Source of the DNA: Methylotenera oryzisoli | GTDB taxonomy: Bacteria > Pseudomonadota > Gammaproteobacteria > Burkholderiales > Methylophilaceae | Length of the DNA stretch: 64,000 nucleotides | Direction of reading: 5' to 3' | NCBI GenBank assembly: GCA_945881735.1 | Contig: CAMCVF010000001.1 | Span: 62,001 to 126,000, forward strand | Shown: piece by piece, positions 10,035 to 18,748 of the stretch | Layout: every line of letters starts with the position of its first letter | How positions within the stretch are numbered: position 1 is the first letter of the stretch | Notes under the pieces: generated by a model | Seen by the model: only the letters and a program-made list of their open reading frames with translations | What the model was told of the DNA's origin: nothing | Database searches by the model: none | Translations under genes and position numbers: made by a program

Positions 10035-11141
10035 CTAACGCTTTTTGGTCGTCGTTGCAGGTAAATCACTGGATTGACGGACACGCCTGTTAGCGGTTTT
10101 TCGTGGTTTTGAATCTTTAAGCGTAGGCTTTTTAGCCTCTGTATTTTTTGCCGCACGTCCGCGATAATCAGGCTTACCATCTTCACCTAATTCGCGCACA
10201 GGTCTATCCAGCGCGCTCATTCTTTGTTTACGCACTTTTGGCACAAATACGGCGGTAGCTTTATCTTTTTCGCGTTGGCTTAATTGTCTTAATGGTGCTT
10301 TTGGCACCTCTAAGCCAGCCCATTCCAACAAGTCCACTACGGTTTTTTGTTCCAGCTTAAGCATAGTGCCTCGCTTTACCCTAGGAGGTAGATTCACAGG
10401 GCCAAATCGCACGCGCATTAAGCGGCTAACAGGCAATTGAAAAACTTCAAACAAACGCCGCACTTCGCGATTACGGCCTTCTCGAATAATTACTTGATAC
10501 CAATGATTGGCACCCTCACCGCCTTGCGCGCTTATGCTGTCAAAGCTAGCAGGGCCGTCTTCCAGCTCAATTCCTTGCGTGAGCATGCTCATTTGTTCAT
10601 CGGTTAATTCACCAAAAATACGCACGGCATATTCTCGCTCAACTTCATAGCGAGGGTGCATAAAACGGTTAGCCAATTCGCCTGAGTTGGTAAATATTAA
10701 TAATCCGCTAGTATTCATATCCAAGCGTCCTATTGCAATCCATTTGCCTTGTTTAATTTTTGGCAACTTATCAAAAACCGTGGCGCGGCCTTCTGGGTCG
10801 TCCTGACTAACGATCTCACCTTCCGGCTTATGGTAAATTAGTACTTGTGGCAATTCAGCTTCAAACGATAAGCGTACAGGTCGGCTATCAATACGCACAA
10901 TGTCATATTGGGTAACACCCGCGCCAACTTTGGCAATTTCGCCATTAATCGTCACACGACCACTGGCAATCAGCTCTTCCATATCGCGGCGTGAACCCAA
11001 TCCTTGCATCGCTAACAATTTATGTAGGCGTTGAGTTGGTTCGGGTGAGTCATCTTCGTCCACTTCCAGCTTGGTAAAGTTAGTTTTGGGACGACGAATA
11101 GGTGCTTGTGGGTCGCGCTGTTGCTTGAAAGGACGTGCCAT
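10035..11141 (-). CDS. rluB: 23S rRNA pseudouridine synthase, RluB type
   Basis: Isomerises a uridine in 23S rRNA (U2605 in E. coli). An S4 RNA-binding domain (about residues 36-80) precedes the catalytic RsuA/RluB core with the Asp-containing motif GRLDMNTSG (Asp141). The C-terminal ~80 residues form a Lys/Arg-rich, probably disordered extension, common in RluB. The 368 residues exceed E. coli RluB (about 291) because of both tails. It lies 88 bases downstream of scpB in a - strand cluster, an arrangement common in proteobacteria. RluE/RluF are unlikely given the neighbours and the tail. Confidence 0.92.
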   Translation of the reverse strand: MARPFKQQRDPQAPIRRPKTNFTKLEVDEDDSPEPTQRLHKLLAMQGLGSRRDMEELIASGRVTINGEIAKVGAGVTQYDIVRIDSRPVRLSFEAELPQVLIYHKPEGEIVSQDDPEGRATVFDKLPKIKQGKWIAIGRLDMNTSGLLIFTNSGELANRFMHPRYEVEREYAVRIFGELTDEQMSMLTQGIELEDGPASFDSISAQGGEGANHWYQVIIREGRNREVRRLFEVFQLPVSRLMRVRFGPVNLPPRVKRGTMLKLEQKTVVDLLEWAGLEVPKAPLRQLSQREKDKATAVFVPKVRKQRMSALDRPVRELGEDGKPDYRGRAAKNTEAKKPTLKDSKPRKTANRRVRQSSDLPATTTKKR

Positions 11142-11229
11142 GATGAGCTTGATTTATTTGCTAAGCAATGATTTTACAGTAGTTACTGCGAAAATCAGCA
11201 TAAATTAATGGATTGGTAAAAGCGGTGAA

Positions 11230-11799
11230 TTAATTATCTAGTGGTATTTCTGTTTGCGCAAACTCTTCAAATGGCGGCAACTCGCTTAAACTACGCAAAC
11301 TCAGGTCATCCAAAAAGTGCTTTGTGGTGGCATAAAGTGATGGTCGACCTGGCACTTCACGCTGCCCCACCACGTCAATCCAATCACGCTCTTGCAATTG
11401 GCGCATCACATTTGGGTTAACTGCTACACCCCGAATTTGCTCAATATCACCTCTTGTAACTGGCTGCTTATAGGCAATAATTGCTAAAGTTTCCATCACG
11501 GCGCGCGAATATTTTGGTTGCTTTTCTGGACTTAATCGCGCAATAAATTTGCTAAACTGCGGCTTGGCTTGGAAGCGGTAGCCTGTAGCCACTTGCACTA
11601 ATTCCAGCGTTTTGGCGGTATTCTCCTGCGCCCAATCCTGCTTTAATTCATCTAAAAGCATGCGCAAGGTGGTACGCTCCATGCGCCCTGCGAATAACTT
11701 TAATAAATCATCCAAGCTAAGTGGCTGGCCTGCAGTCAATAATGCGGCTTCCAGAATCTGCTTGAATTCAGTAATGTTATCGGGTTCTTTCACAATCAC
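11230..11799 (-). CDS. scpB: Segregation and condensation protein B
   Basis: Regulatory subunit of the SMC-ScpAB condensin, two tandem winged-helix domains, 189 residues. The second winged helix holds the conserved stretch ETLAIIAYKQPVTRGDIEQI. Its start overlaps the end of scpA by 4 bases, so the two are translationally coupled. No smc gene is in this window; it must lie elsewhere if the complex is complete. Confidence 0.94.
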   Translation of the reverse strand: MIVKEPDNITEFKQILEAALLTAGQPLSLDDLLKLFAGRMERTTLRMLLDELKQDWAQENTAKTLELVQVATGYRFQAKPQFSKFIARLSPEKQPKYSRAVMETLAIIAYKQPVTRGDIEQIRGVAVNPNVMRQLQERDWIDVVGQREVPGRPSLYATTKHFLDDLSLRSLSELPPFEEFAQTEIPLDN

Positions 11800-12581
11800 T
11801 CACTGGCATTGGATTGTAAATAAATAGGCGAAAATGCTTGTTGTTGTGTGATGCGTATTAAGCCTTCTTTTGCCAACTCTAGAATCGCCAAAAAGTGCAC
11901 CACCAGTTTTGGCAAACCATCTGTCAACACATCAAATAAGGCCGAAAATTCCACCATGCCATCTGCTTTTAAGCGTCGTAGAATCTGGCTCATGTGTTCT
12001 CGCACCGATAATTCGGCTTTGCCGATTTTATGATTCGTGGTTAATTTTGCGCGTTTGAGCACATTGCGCCAAGCTTCTACCAGTTCATCCAGGCTTACTT
12101 CAGGCGGTTTGATATCGGCAATATGCTGGTAACAAGCGGCTGCCACTTGTATTTCTCCACCCACTTGCGGCATTGCATCCAAACGCTGTGCCCCCAGCTT
12201 AATCGCTTCATACTCCATTAATCGACGTACCAACTCAGCACGCGGGTCGTCCTCTTCTGGCACTTCTACTGGCTTTGGCAGCAACATGCGCGATTTAATC
12301 TCAATCAACATGGCTGACATCAGTAAATAATCTGCCGCTAACTCCAGCTTAATCACCTTCATCTTTTCGACATATTCCATATATTGCTCAGTCAACTGAG
12401 CCATAGGGATATCCAGAATATCTAGATTGTGCTTACGAATCAGGTATAGCAGCAAATCTAGAGGACCTTCAAAGGCTTCTAGATACACCTCCAGCGCATC
12501 TGGCGGAATATATAAATCTTGCGGCAATTCCGATAGGGTTTCGCCATGAACGCGTATGCCTAATATGAGTTGCGTTTGCAT
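11796..12581 (-). CDS. scpA: Segregation and condensation protein A
   Basis: Kleisin subunit linking SMC heads in chromosome condensation. The N-terminal region holds the family pattern FEGPLDLLLYLIRKHNLDI (about residues 34-52), the middle is charged, and a winged helix ends the protein (total 261 residues). It is followed by scpB with a 4-base overlap and preceded by an SMR gene 8 bases upstream. Confidence 0.94.
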   Translation of the reverse strand: MQTQLILGIRVHGETLSELPQDLYIPPDALEVYLEAFEGPLDLLLYLIRKHNLDILDIPMAQLTEQYMEYVEKMKVIKLELAADYLLMSAMLIEIKSRMLLPKPVEVPEEDDPRAELVRRLMEYEAIKLGAQRLDAMPQVGGEIQVAAACYQHIADIKPPEVSLDELVEAWRNVLKRAKLTTNHKIGKAELSVREHMSQILRRLKADGMVEFSALFDVLTDGLPKLVVHFLAILELAKEGLIRITQQQAFSPIYLQSNASE

Positions 12582-12589
12582 TAGCTAAC

Positions 12590-12922
12590 TTAATGACCTA
12601 CTGACTTTGAGAACAAATTAATCACAAAAACTCCTGCAATAATTAAACCCATACCAATCATAGATGGTAAATCTAATGTCTGTTTATAAACCAGCCAGCC
12701 AATGATTGAAACCAGCACAATACCCATACCTGACCAAATGCCGTACATAATACCAACTGGCAATACGCGCAGGCTAATCGACATAAAATAAAATGCAGTA
12801 CCGTAACCGATGACTACAATCAGAGATGGTATTATCCGCGTAAACTCGTTTGAGGCTTTCAGCGCAGTTGTGGCAATCACTTCACCGGATATTGCAATTG
12901 CTAAAGCTAACCAAGGATTCAT
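12590..12922 (-). CDS. SMR-family small multidrug efflux protein (EmrE-like)
   Basis: A four-helix inner-membrane antiporter of the small multidrug resistance family, 110 residues. The essential membrane Glu is present (Glu14 in SGEVIATTALK), and the fourth helix ends with GLIIAGVFVINLFS. Sequence favours the EmrE/QacE branch over SugE/Gdx, but substrate choice (quaternary cations or guanidinium) cannot be settled by eye. It sits between trpS (16 bases) and scpA (8 bases), so it is probably co-transcribed. In many betaproteobacteria trpS and scpA are direct neighbours, so this looks like an inserted gene. Confidence 0.88.
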   Translation of the reverse strand: MNPWLALAIAISGEVIATTALKASNEFTRIIPSLIVVIGYGTAFYFMSISLRVLPVGIMYGIWSGMGIVLVSIIGWLVYKQTLDLPSMIGMGLIIAGVFVINLFSKSVGH

Positions 12923-12938
12923 GTCGATTATTTTAATC

Positions 12939-14141
12939 TCATGAATAATTCAAACCCATCGCGTCTCGCACATCGCGCATGGTTTCTCTTGCCAACTTAC
13001 GCGCTTTTTCACAGCCTTCTGCGACGATATTTTTAACTAAAGTTGGGTCATCGGCGTATTGGGCTGCACGTTCCTGAATCGGTTGTAGTTCTTTTAATAC
13101 GCCCTCAATCACTGGGCCTTTGCATTCAATACAGCCAATTGATGCAGATTTGCAGCCGTTTTGTACCCAATCTTGGGTGGTTTTATCTGAATAGATTTCG
13201 TGCAATTGCCAAACAGGACATTTGACTGGATCACCTGAGTCAGTGCGGCGAATACGCGCAGGATCGGTGGGCATAGTTTTGATTTTTTTTGCGATTACAT
13301 CTTTACCTTCGCGTAATGAAATGGTGTTGTTATACGATTTAGACATTTTCTGACCATCTAAACCCGGCATTTTTGAGGCTGGCGTAAGCTTATAATCTGG
13401 CTCTAGCAGAATCATTTTACCGCCGCCCTCTAAGTAGCCCAGCAAACGTTCTTTATCGCCCATGCTCATGCCTTGCTGTTCTTCAATCAAAGCGCGCGCT
13501 GATTCTATGGCTTCTTCATCACCCGCTTGTTGATAAGCGCTACGCATCTCTTCATACAACGCACCTTTTTTGCTACCTAATTTTTTGATAGCGGCTTTGG
13601 CTTTTTCTTCAAATCCGGTTTCTTTGCCATAAATATGGTTAAAGCGGCGCGCGATTTCACGGGTGAATTCGATATGCGGGATCTGGTCTTCGCCAACAGG
13701 AACCTGAGTTGCTTTGTAAATAAGGATATCCGCGCTTTGCAATAGCGGGTAACCCAAAAAGCCGTAAGTAGATAAATCTTTGCTAGCTAATTTTTCTTGC
13801 TGATCTTTATAGGTTGGCACACGCTCTAACCAACTTAAAGGGGTAATCATGCTTAATAATGTATGCAATTCGGCATGCTCTGGCACGCGCGATTGAATAA
13901 AAATAGTCGCATTAGCTGGGTCTACGCCGGCTGCCAGCCAATCAATGACCATTTCCCAAACCGATTCTTCAATGATTTCTGGCGTATCGTAGTGAGTGGT
14001 CAATGCATGCCAATCGGCCACAAAAAACAAGCATTCGTGCTCATGTTGCAGCTTAATCCAATTTTTAAGCACGCCATTGTAGTGGCCTAAATGCAAACTG
14101 CCTGTTGGGCGCATGCCCGATAAAACGCGTTCTAACGCCAT
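12939..14141 (-). CDS. trpS: Tryptophan--tRNA ligase
   Basis: Class I aminoacyl-tRNA synthetase that charges tRNA-Trp. ATP-site signatures are HLGH (residues 17-20, the HIGH motif) and KMSKS (265-269). At 400 residues it is longer than E. coli TrpS (334) because of an insertion at about 178-245, a form known in betaproteobacteria. It lies 51 bases downstream of the site-2 protease gene. Confidence 0.96.
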   Translation of the reverse strand: MALERVLSGMRPTGSLHLGHYNGVLKNWIKLQHEHECLFFVADWHALTTHYDTPEIIEESVWEMVIDWLAAGVDPANATIFIQSRVPEHAELHTLLSMITPLSWLERVPTYKDQQEKLASKDLSTYGFLGYPLLQSADILIYKATQVPVGEDQIPHIEFTREIARRFNHIYGKETGFEEKAKAAIKKLGSKKGALYEEMRSAYQQAGDEEAIESARALIEEQQGMSMGDKERLLGYLEGGGKMILLEPDYKLTPASKMPGLDGQKMSKSYNNTISLREGKDVIAKKIKTMPTDPARIRRTDSGDPVKCPVWQLHEIYSDKTTQDWVQNGCKSASIGCIECKGPVIEGVLKELQPIQERAAQYADDPTLVKNIVAEGCEKARKLARETMRDVRDAMGLNYS

Positions 14142-14192
14142 ATTTAACCTTGTGAATGACTTATTATATTTTTGTAAATGATACTTATAGTA

Positions 14193-14861
14193 CTAGAAAA
14201 AAACCGCTGAAATACCCTGCAAAGTTAACATCACAAACGGCCACATAATTTTATCAAGAATATGCGTGACCAATAAAAAAATTAAAATAATAAAACCATA
14301 GCGCTCAATTTGTGCGTATTTAATCGCTAAATTGTTGGGCAGCAAGCTCACCGCAATGCGTCCACCATCTAGAGGCGGCAATGGTAATAAATTAAGCACC
14401 ATTAAAATGATATTGGTTAATATACCCGCCGCACCCATCAAGGCAAATGGCAGCGCCGCATATTCAGGCAAAAAGTGTGCAAACTGCATGGCAATTGCCC
14501 ACAAAATTGCCATCACTAAATTGGCGCCCGGCCCTGCAGCGGCTACCCACAACATATCGCGCTTGGGGTGGCGTAAACTCATAAAGTTAACCGGCACTGG
14601 CTTGGCCCAACCGAAGAAGATACCGCCAACTAGCATGGTAATGCTTGGCACAATAACGGTACCAACCAAATCAATATGGCGGATGGGATTAAGCGAAATA
14701 CGACCTAAATTGTGCGCGGTCATGTCTCCATAATAGCGCGCGGCGAAGCCATGCGCCGCTTCGTGCACAGTAATGGCTAGAATCATGGGGATGGCTGTTA
14801 CCGCAATACGTTGAACAGTAGTGAGTGATTGCAACGCGTTTAAAAGATTAAAAAAATCCAT
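14193..14861 (-). CDS. Site-2 protease family (M50) membrane metalloprotease
   Basis: Polytopic inner-membrane protein of 222 residues with the intramembrane zinc motif HEAAH (residues 33-37) and a PPLDGGRI segment supplying the Asp ligand (the NPDG-like motif). There is no PDZ domain, so this is the short S2P form found beside trpS in many proteobacteria, not RseP. The physiological substrate of this subgroup is unknown to me. Neighbours are the YciO-like gene upstream (55 bases) and trpS downstream. Confidence 0.9.
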   Translation of the reverse strand: MDFFNLLNALQSLTTVQRIAVTAIPMILAITVHEAAHGFAARYYGDMTAHNLGRISLNPIRHIDLVGTVIVPSITMLVGGIFFGWAKPVPVNFMSLRHPKRDMLWVAAAGPGANLVMAILWAIAMQFAHFLPEYAALPFALMGAAGILTNIILMVLNLLPLPPLDGGRIAVSLLPNNLAIKYAQIERYGFIILIFLLVTHILDKIMWPFVMLTLQGISAVFF

Positions 14862-14916
14862 ATTGCTTTCTGAAAATTATTTTTAAATATTAATTTATTT
14901 TGTGATATAAAGTGTT

Positions 14917-15540
14917 TTAGAAACCAAACGGCGCCGCATCTACCATGCCTTGGCGTATTAAGGCAGGCTCAACGGCGGTTAAATCAACCACAGTAGTTAG
15001 GCCTGCGACACTAATTGCCGAATCAATCACTAAATCTACTTGGCTCTCTAACCTATCGCGAATTTCCCACGCATCGTTTAAAGGCGCGTCATCCGCTGGC
15101 AATTGCAAAGTCATGCTTAACATCGGCTCTGCCAATTCATCTAACAAGGCCTGCACTACTAAGTGATTGGGCACACGGATACCAACAGCGCTGCGCTTGG
15201 GGTGCTGCAAGCGGCGCGGCACTTCCCGTGTGGCTTTTAATATAAAGGTAATTGCGGCTGGGGTATTGGCTTTAAGCAATCTAAATTGACTATTATTTAC
15301 TTGCGCATACACGCTTAATTCACTCAGGTTGCGGCAAATTAAAGTAAATAAATGATCATCTCCCAAGCCACGAATTTGGCGAATTTTGTCTTGCGCCTCT
15401 TTAAACCCAATCATACAACCCAAAGCGTAACTAGAGTCGGTAGGGTAAGCAATCACGCCGCCTTCCCGCAAAATCTCAACCGCATGTTTTATTAAACGTG
15501 GTTGAGGGTTATCGGCATTTATTACAAAATACTGAGCCAT
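14917..15540 (-). CDS. YciO/YrdC/Sua5-family protein
   Basis: A 207-residue protein with the YrdC fold (dsRNA- and nucleotide-binding). Landmarks are YPTDSSYALGC near residues 36-46 and SAVGIRVPNH near 116-125. Family members include TsaC/Sua5, which makes threonylcarbamoyl-AMP for t6A in tRNA, and the YciO paralogue. Length, single domain and position next to a PHP gene (as trpH/yciV and yciO in E. coli) favour YciO; a role in t6A synthesis is less likely. It is 22 bases downstream of the PHP gene. Confidence 0.87.
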   Translation of the reverse strand: MAQYFVINADNPQPRLIKHAVEILREGGVIAYPTDSSYALGCMIGFKEAQDKIRQIRGLGDDHLFTLICRNLSELSVYAQVNNSQFRLLKANTPAAITFILKATREVPRRLQHPKRSAVGIRVPNHLVVQALLDELAEPMLSMTLQLPADDAPLNDAWEIRDRLESQVDLVIDSAISVAGLTTVVDLTAVEPALIRQGMVDAAPFGF

Positions 15541-15562
15541 TTTAAAACAGTGCCATGTTGGG

Positions 15563-16414
15563 TTAATTTAAATTTTTCGCTTCTGGCCAATCGCCCCAGA
15601 TGGGCTCGCAGCCAACGGGCAAATCAGGCATGCAACCCATAGCCATATAGGATAAGCCAGGACCATGATAATCGGAGCCAAGTGAGGCTTTTAAGCTAAA
15701 ACGATGTGCGATTTTGGCAAATTGTTGGTATTGCGGTGGATTGTGGCTACCAGTTACCACTTCAATCGCGGCGCCGCCATAACTTCTAAACTCGTGCATC
15801 AACAACATCATGTTTATGGTGCCTAAATCGTAACGTCCGGGGTGCGCAATCACCGCTTGACCGCCTGCATTGGTAATCAAACTCACTGCAGACTCTAAAT
15901 CCATCCATTTATAGTCAACAAAACCCGGCTTGCCTTTGACTAAAAAATTTTTAAAGACCGATTTAACATCTTTAGCATATCCATTTTTAACCAAAAACTG
16001 TGCGAAATGGCTGCGCGTCAAAATACTTTGTTTGGCGATTTCTTTTGCACCTTCATAAGCGCCTGCAATACCCGCTTTGACTAAGCCTTCTGCCATTTGC
16101 AAAGCGCGTTCATCGCGCCCAATGCGTACACCCGCCAACGCATTTTTTAAAGCCTCATTTTCGGCATCAAACTTTAAACCCACAATATGCAAAGTACGTT
16201 TTTTCCAAGTGACTGAAATCTCAACACCATTTATAAAATGAATACCGTTATCAATCGCCGCATTGCGCGCAATATGCAAGCCAGTAATATCATCATGATC
16301 GGTTAGCGCCATCACTTTAATGCCGCTTTTAGCAGCCAGCGCCACAATTTCTTGCGGCGCTAATAAGCCATCTGAAATGGTAGAGTGGCAATGTAAATCT
16401 ATCTGTGCAGCCAT
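15563..16414 (-). CDS. PHP-domain phosphoesterase (RNase AM / TrpH-like)
   Basis: A 283-residue polymerase-and-histidinol-phosphatase family hydrolase. Metal-binding clusters are DLHCHS (residues 6-11), LTDHDD (near 38-43), and later AHPGRY and LGSDYHG. The E. coli orthologue (YciV/TrpH, now RNase AM) is a 5'-to-3' exoribonuclease on short RNAs that also matures 5' ends of rRNA; an equivalent role is inferred from family and context. It heads the - strand cluster, with yciB divergent 109 bases away, so the promoter for both directions lies in 16415-16523. Confidence 0.87.
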   Translation of the reverse strand: MAAQIDLHCHSTISDGLLAPQEIVALAAKSGIKVMALTDHDDITGLHIARNAAIDNGIHFINGVEISVTWKKRTLHIVGLKFDAENEALKNALAGVRIGRDERALQMAEGLVKAGIAGAYEGAKEIAKQSILTRSHFAQFLVKNGYAKDVKSVFKNFLVKGKPGFVDYKWMDLESAVSLITNAGGQAVIAHPGRYDLGTINMMLLMHEFRSYGGAAIEVVTGSHNPPQYQQFAKIAHRFSLKASLGSDYHGPGLSYMAMGCMPDLPVGCEPIWGDWPEAKNLN

Positions 16415-16523
16415 AAATATTTTTCGGTTATCGAATATTTTGCAAACAATCGTAAATCATAGCAAAATACAATCTTTACAGATAGTTAAGCTTTTATTTA
16501 GATCACTCCATTTTAAGGCTCGC

Positions 16524-17075
16524 ATGAAATTTCTCTTTGATTTGCTTCCTGTTATTTTATTTTTTGTGGGCTTTAAGCTTTACGGTATTTTCACTGCCAC
16601 CGCCATTGCCATTGCGGCTACAATTGCCATGATAATTTACGCCAAAATCCGCCATGGTGTAGTAGAAAAAATGTTGTTAATCAATGGCGCGATTATTGGC
16701 GTGCTGGGTGGAGTTACTCTTTTACTACACGACAAAACGTATATTATGTGGAAACCAACCGTGCTTTATTGGCTATTAGCGGTTGTGTTATTAATTGCCA
16801 ATTTGTTTTTTAAGAAAAACTTTATTCAACAAATGATGGGCAAAATGCTAGACGCGCCTAAGTCTATTTGGGATAAGCTTAATCTTGCTTGGGTGGTATT
16901 TTTAGTGATATTGGGCTTTGTAAATTTATATGTCGCGTTTCACTACTCTGAAAATGCTTGGGTAAACTTTAAACTGTTTGGCGTAACCAGCATTATGTTT
17001 GTTTTTATTATTGCGCAAACACTGTTGCTAAAACAATATTTAATTGAGCCAGCCGACGATAAAGAGAAAAAATAA
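16524..17075 (+). CDS. yciB: Inner-membrane septation protein YciB (IspZ family)
   Basis: A polytopic membrane protein linked to septation and envelope integrity, 183 residues. It starts [14 protein letters not shown] as in the family and has about five or six hydrophobic helices. The frame is open further left to 16320, but the ATG at 16524, after TTTTAAGGCTCGC (AAGG), gives the family N-terminus, and anything upstream overlaps the divergent PHP gene. Its stop overlaps the start of yciI by one base (TAATG). Confidence 0.93.
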   Translation: MKFLFDLLPVILFFVGFKLYGIFTATAIAIAATIAMIIYAKIRHGVVEKMLLINGAIIGVLGGVTLLLHDKTYIMWKPTVLYWLLAVVLLIANLFFKKNFIQQMMGKMLDAPKSIWDKLNLAWVVFLVILGFVNLYVAFHYSENAWVNFKLFGVTSIMFVFIIAQTLLLKQYLIEPADDKEKK

Positions 17076-17374
17076 TGCTGTACGCCATTATTGCTGAAGA
17101 TAGCCCAAATAGCTTAGATAAACGATTACTCAACCGTCCTGCACACTTAGCCAGATTAACCGAATTGCAAAACCAGGGAAGATTAGTGTTAGCAGGGCCA
17201 ATGCCCGCCATTGATAGTATTGACCCAGGCCCTGCAGGTTTTAGTGGCAGCTTAATTGTGGCCGAATTTAGCGATTTAGAAACAGCAAAAAATTGGGCAA
17301 ATGCAGATCCATTTGTAGGCGCAGGTGTTTATACAAACGTTATGGTTAAACCGTTTAGAAAAACACTCCCTTAA
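17075..17374 (+). CDS. yciI: YciI-family protein
   Basis: A 99-residue cytoplasmic protein with the ferredoxin-like YCII fold. The conserved His-containing segment RPAHLARL and the GPMPA and ADPF landmarks are visible. Biochemical role is unsettled for most members; some relatives are dehydrochlorinases or accessory domains. It is translationally coupled to yciB (ATGA-like overlap of one base), the same pairing as in E. coli and many betaproteobacteria. Confidence 0.9.
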   Translation: MLYAIIAEDSPNSLDKRLLNRPAHLARLTELQNQGRLVLAGPMPAIDSIDPGPAGFSGSLIVAEFSDLETAKNWANADPFVGAGVYTNVMVKPFRKTLP

Positions 17375-17440
17375 AATTAAGGTATTCTGCTTAACAATAA
17401 CTAATTTTATCATTTAAGCTTTTTGAGTACTTAAAAACGA

Positions 17441-17710
17441 ATGAATTTAACTGAAATCATCAAAACCAAACTGGCAATATTGGAACCTATCAGCTTAACA
17501 CTTAAAGATGATAGCGCTTTGCATGCAGGCCATGCTGGCAATGGCGGTGGAGGACATTTCAGCCTCACTATCGTTAGCTCGCAATTTTCCCAAAAATCAC
17601 CGATAATGCGACATCGTTTAATTTATGAAGTACTTACCGACTTAATGCCGCAACAAATTCATGCTATAAGCATTCTTGCAATTTCGCCAGATGACCCCAA
17701 TTCAACTTAA
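17441..17710 (+). CDS. bolA: BolA-family protein
   Basis: An 89-residue BolA/IbaG-fold protein. Conserved features are HAGH (near residues 28-31), the GHFSLTIVSSQF strand, MRHRLIYEVL and IHAISI. BolA proteins partner monothiol glutaredoxins in Fe-S cluster handling and influence cell shape and stress responses. It lies between yciI (66 bases) and a peptidylprolyl isomerase gene (49 bases), a neighbourhood common in betaproteobacteria. Confidence 0.92.
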   Translation: MNLTEIIKTKLAILEPISLTLKDDSALHAGHAGNGGGGHFSLTIVSSQFSQKSPIMRHRLIYEVLTDLMPQQIHAISILAISPDDPNST

Positions 17711-17759
17711 TTAGCATTCTAATAACTCTAAAATACTTCATCTAAGACTAAGGATTTTT

Positions 17760-18566
17760 ATGAAAATCACCCAAATTTTTATTGCAATTGCAGCACTAAC
17801 GACTCTTTCTATTACTCCAGCCGTATACGCTTCCGATGCAGCTGCTACCGTTAACGGCAAACCCATTAAACAAGCTTGGGTTGATTACATTATGAAAGAC
17901 GCGCAAGCACGCGGCCAAAAATCTTCAGATGGTATGAAAAATGCCATCATTAACGAATTAGTGGGGTCGGAATTAGCCTATCAGGAGGCTCAAAAACAAG
18001 GCATTGATAAAATGCCTGACTATAAAATTAATGAAGAGCTTTCACAGCGCAAACTACTAGTAAATATTTTCTTAGCGGATTTTATGAAAAAAAATCCAGT
18101 GACCGAAGCCGATACCAAAGCAGCTTATGAACAATACAAAAAAGAGCTAGGTGATAAAGAATATAACGCTCGCCATATTTTAGTTAAAACAGAGGCCGAA
18201 GCGAACGAGATTTTGGCACAAGTAAAGAAAGGCAGCGATTTTGCTAAGTTAGCAAAAGAAAAGTCAATGGATCCTGGCTCTAAAGAAAAAGGTGGCGATT
18301 TAGGCTGGTTCTCACCTGCTGGTATGGTAAAACCATTTAGCGAAGCGGTAACCACCCTTAAAAAAGGCGAAGTAACAGCTGCTCCAGTACAAACGCAATT
18401 CGGCTGGCACGTAATCAAAATGGTTGATACACGTGCAACTCAAGTCCCTACCTATGAAAAAGTAAAAGAAAGTTTAGAGCGCACTTTACAACAGCGCAAA
18501 CTGGAAAAAATGATGTTAGATTTAAAAGCAAAAGCAAAAATTGAAGTAACTGGGGCGGCAAAATAA
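17760..18566 (+). CDS. Periplasmic parvulin-type peptidylprolyl isomerase
   Basis: Exported folding catalyst of 268 residues. A signal peptide is predicted with cleavage near residue 24 (AVYA-SD). A SurA/PrsA-like helical N-domain follows, then a parvulin domain (about residues 130-225) with ARHILVKTEAEA, GGDLGWFSPAGMV and TQFGWHVIK. It is smaller than SurA (one parvulin domain), so it is closer to PpiC/PrsA-like proteins. An AAGG-type RBS precedes the ATG. A strong terminator follows, closing the yciB-yciI-bolA-ppi group. Confidence 0.93.
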   Translation: MKITQIFIAIAALTTLSITPAVYASDAAATVNGKPIKQAWVDYIMKDAQARGQKSSDGMKNAIINELVGSELAYQEAQKQGIDKMPDYKINEELSQRKLLVNIFLADFMKKNPVTEADTKAAYEQYKKELGDKEYNARHILVKTEAEANEILAQVKKGSDFAKLAKEKSMDPGSKEKGGDLGWFSPAGMVKPFSEAVTTLKKGEVTAAPVQTQFGWHVIKMVDTRATQVPTYEKVKESLERTLQQRKLEKMMLDLKAKAKIEVTGAAK

Positions 18567-18625
18567 ATTTAAATACAAGTTTTAAACACATTTGAAACGT
18601 AAATATTAATTGTCAGTTTCATTAT

Positions 18626-18653
18626 AAAAAAGCCTGCATTAGCGGGCTTTTTT
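18626..18653 (+). terminator. Rho-independent terminator after the PPIase gene
   Basis: A 12-bp stem AAAAAAGCCTGC/GCGGGCTTTTTT (one G-U pair) with loop ATTA and six T lies 60 bases after the stop. This is a textbook intrinsic terminator. Confidence 0.88.
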
Positions 18654-18695
18654 ATTGCCTGTAGGTAGTGAATTTTAAAAATATATGTCACAATC

Positions 18696-18714
18696 AAGAA
18701 CTATTATCATTTAG
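18696..18714 (+). promoter_or_regulatory. Possible weak Fur box upstream of the FTR1 gene
   Basis: The 19 bases AAGAACTATTATCATTTAG match the classic Fur consensus at 11 positions, all of the second-half core ATCATT included. They lie about 35 bases before the chosen FTR1 start. Iron control of an iron permease is biologically sensible, but in AT-rich DNA an 11/19 match can arise by chance. Confidence 0.3.
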
Positions 18715-18748
18715 ATTAAACTAAATAAAAACTTAATTGGGATTACCT

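Noticed and set aside
14332-14733. 133-codon + strand ORF opposite the site-2 protease gene
   Set aside because: It mirrors a clear HEAAH-bearing membrane gene on the other strand and has a translation of low-complexity Lys/Pro/Ile type with no family.
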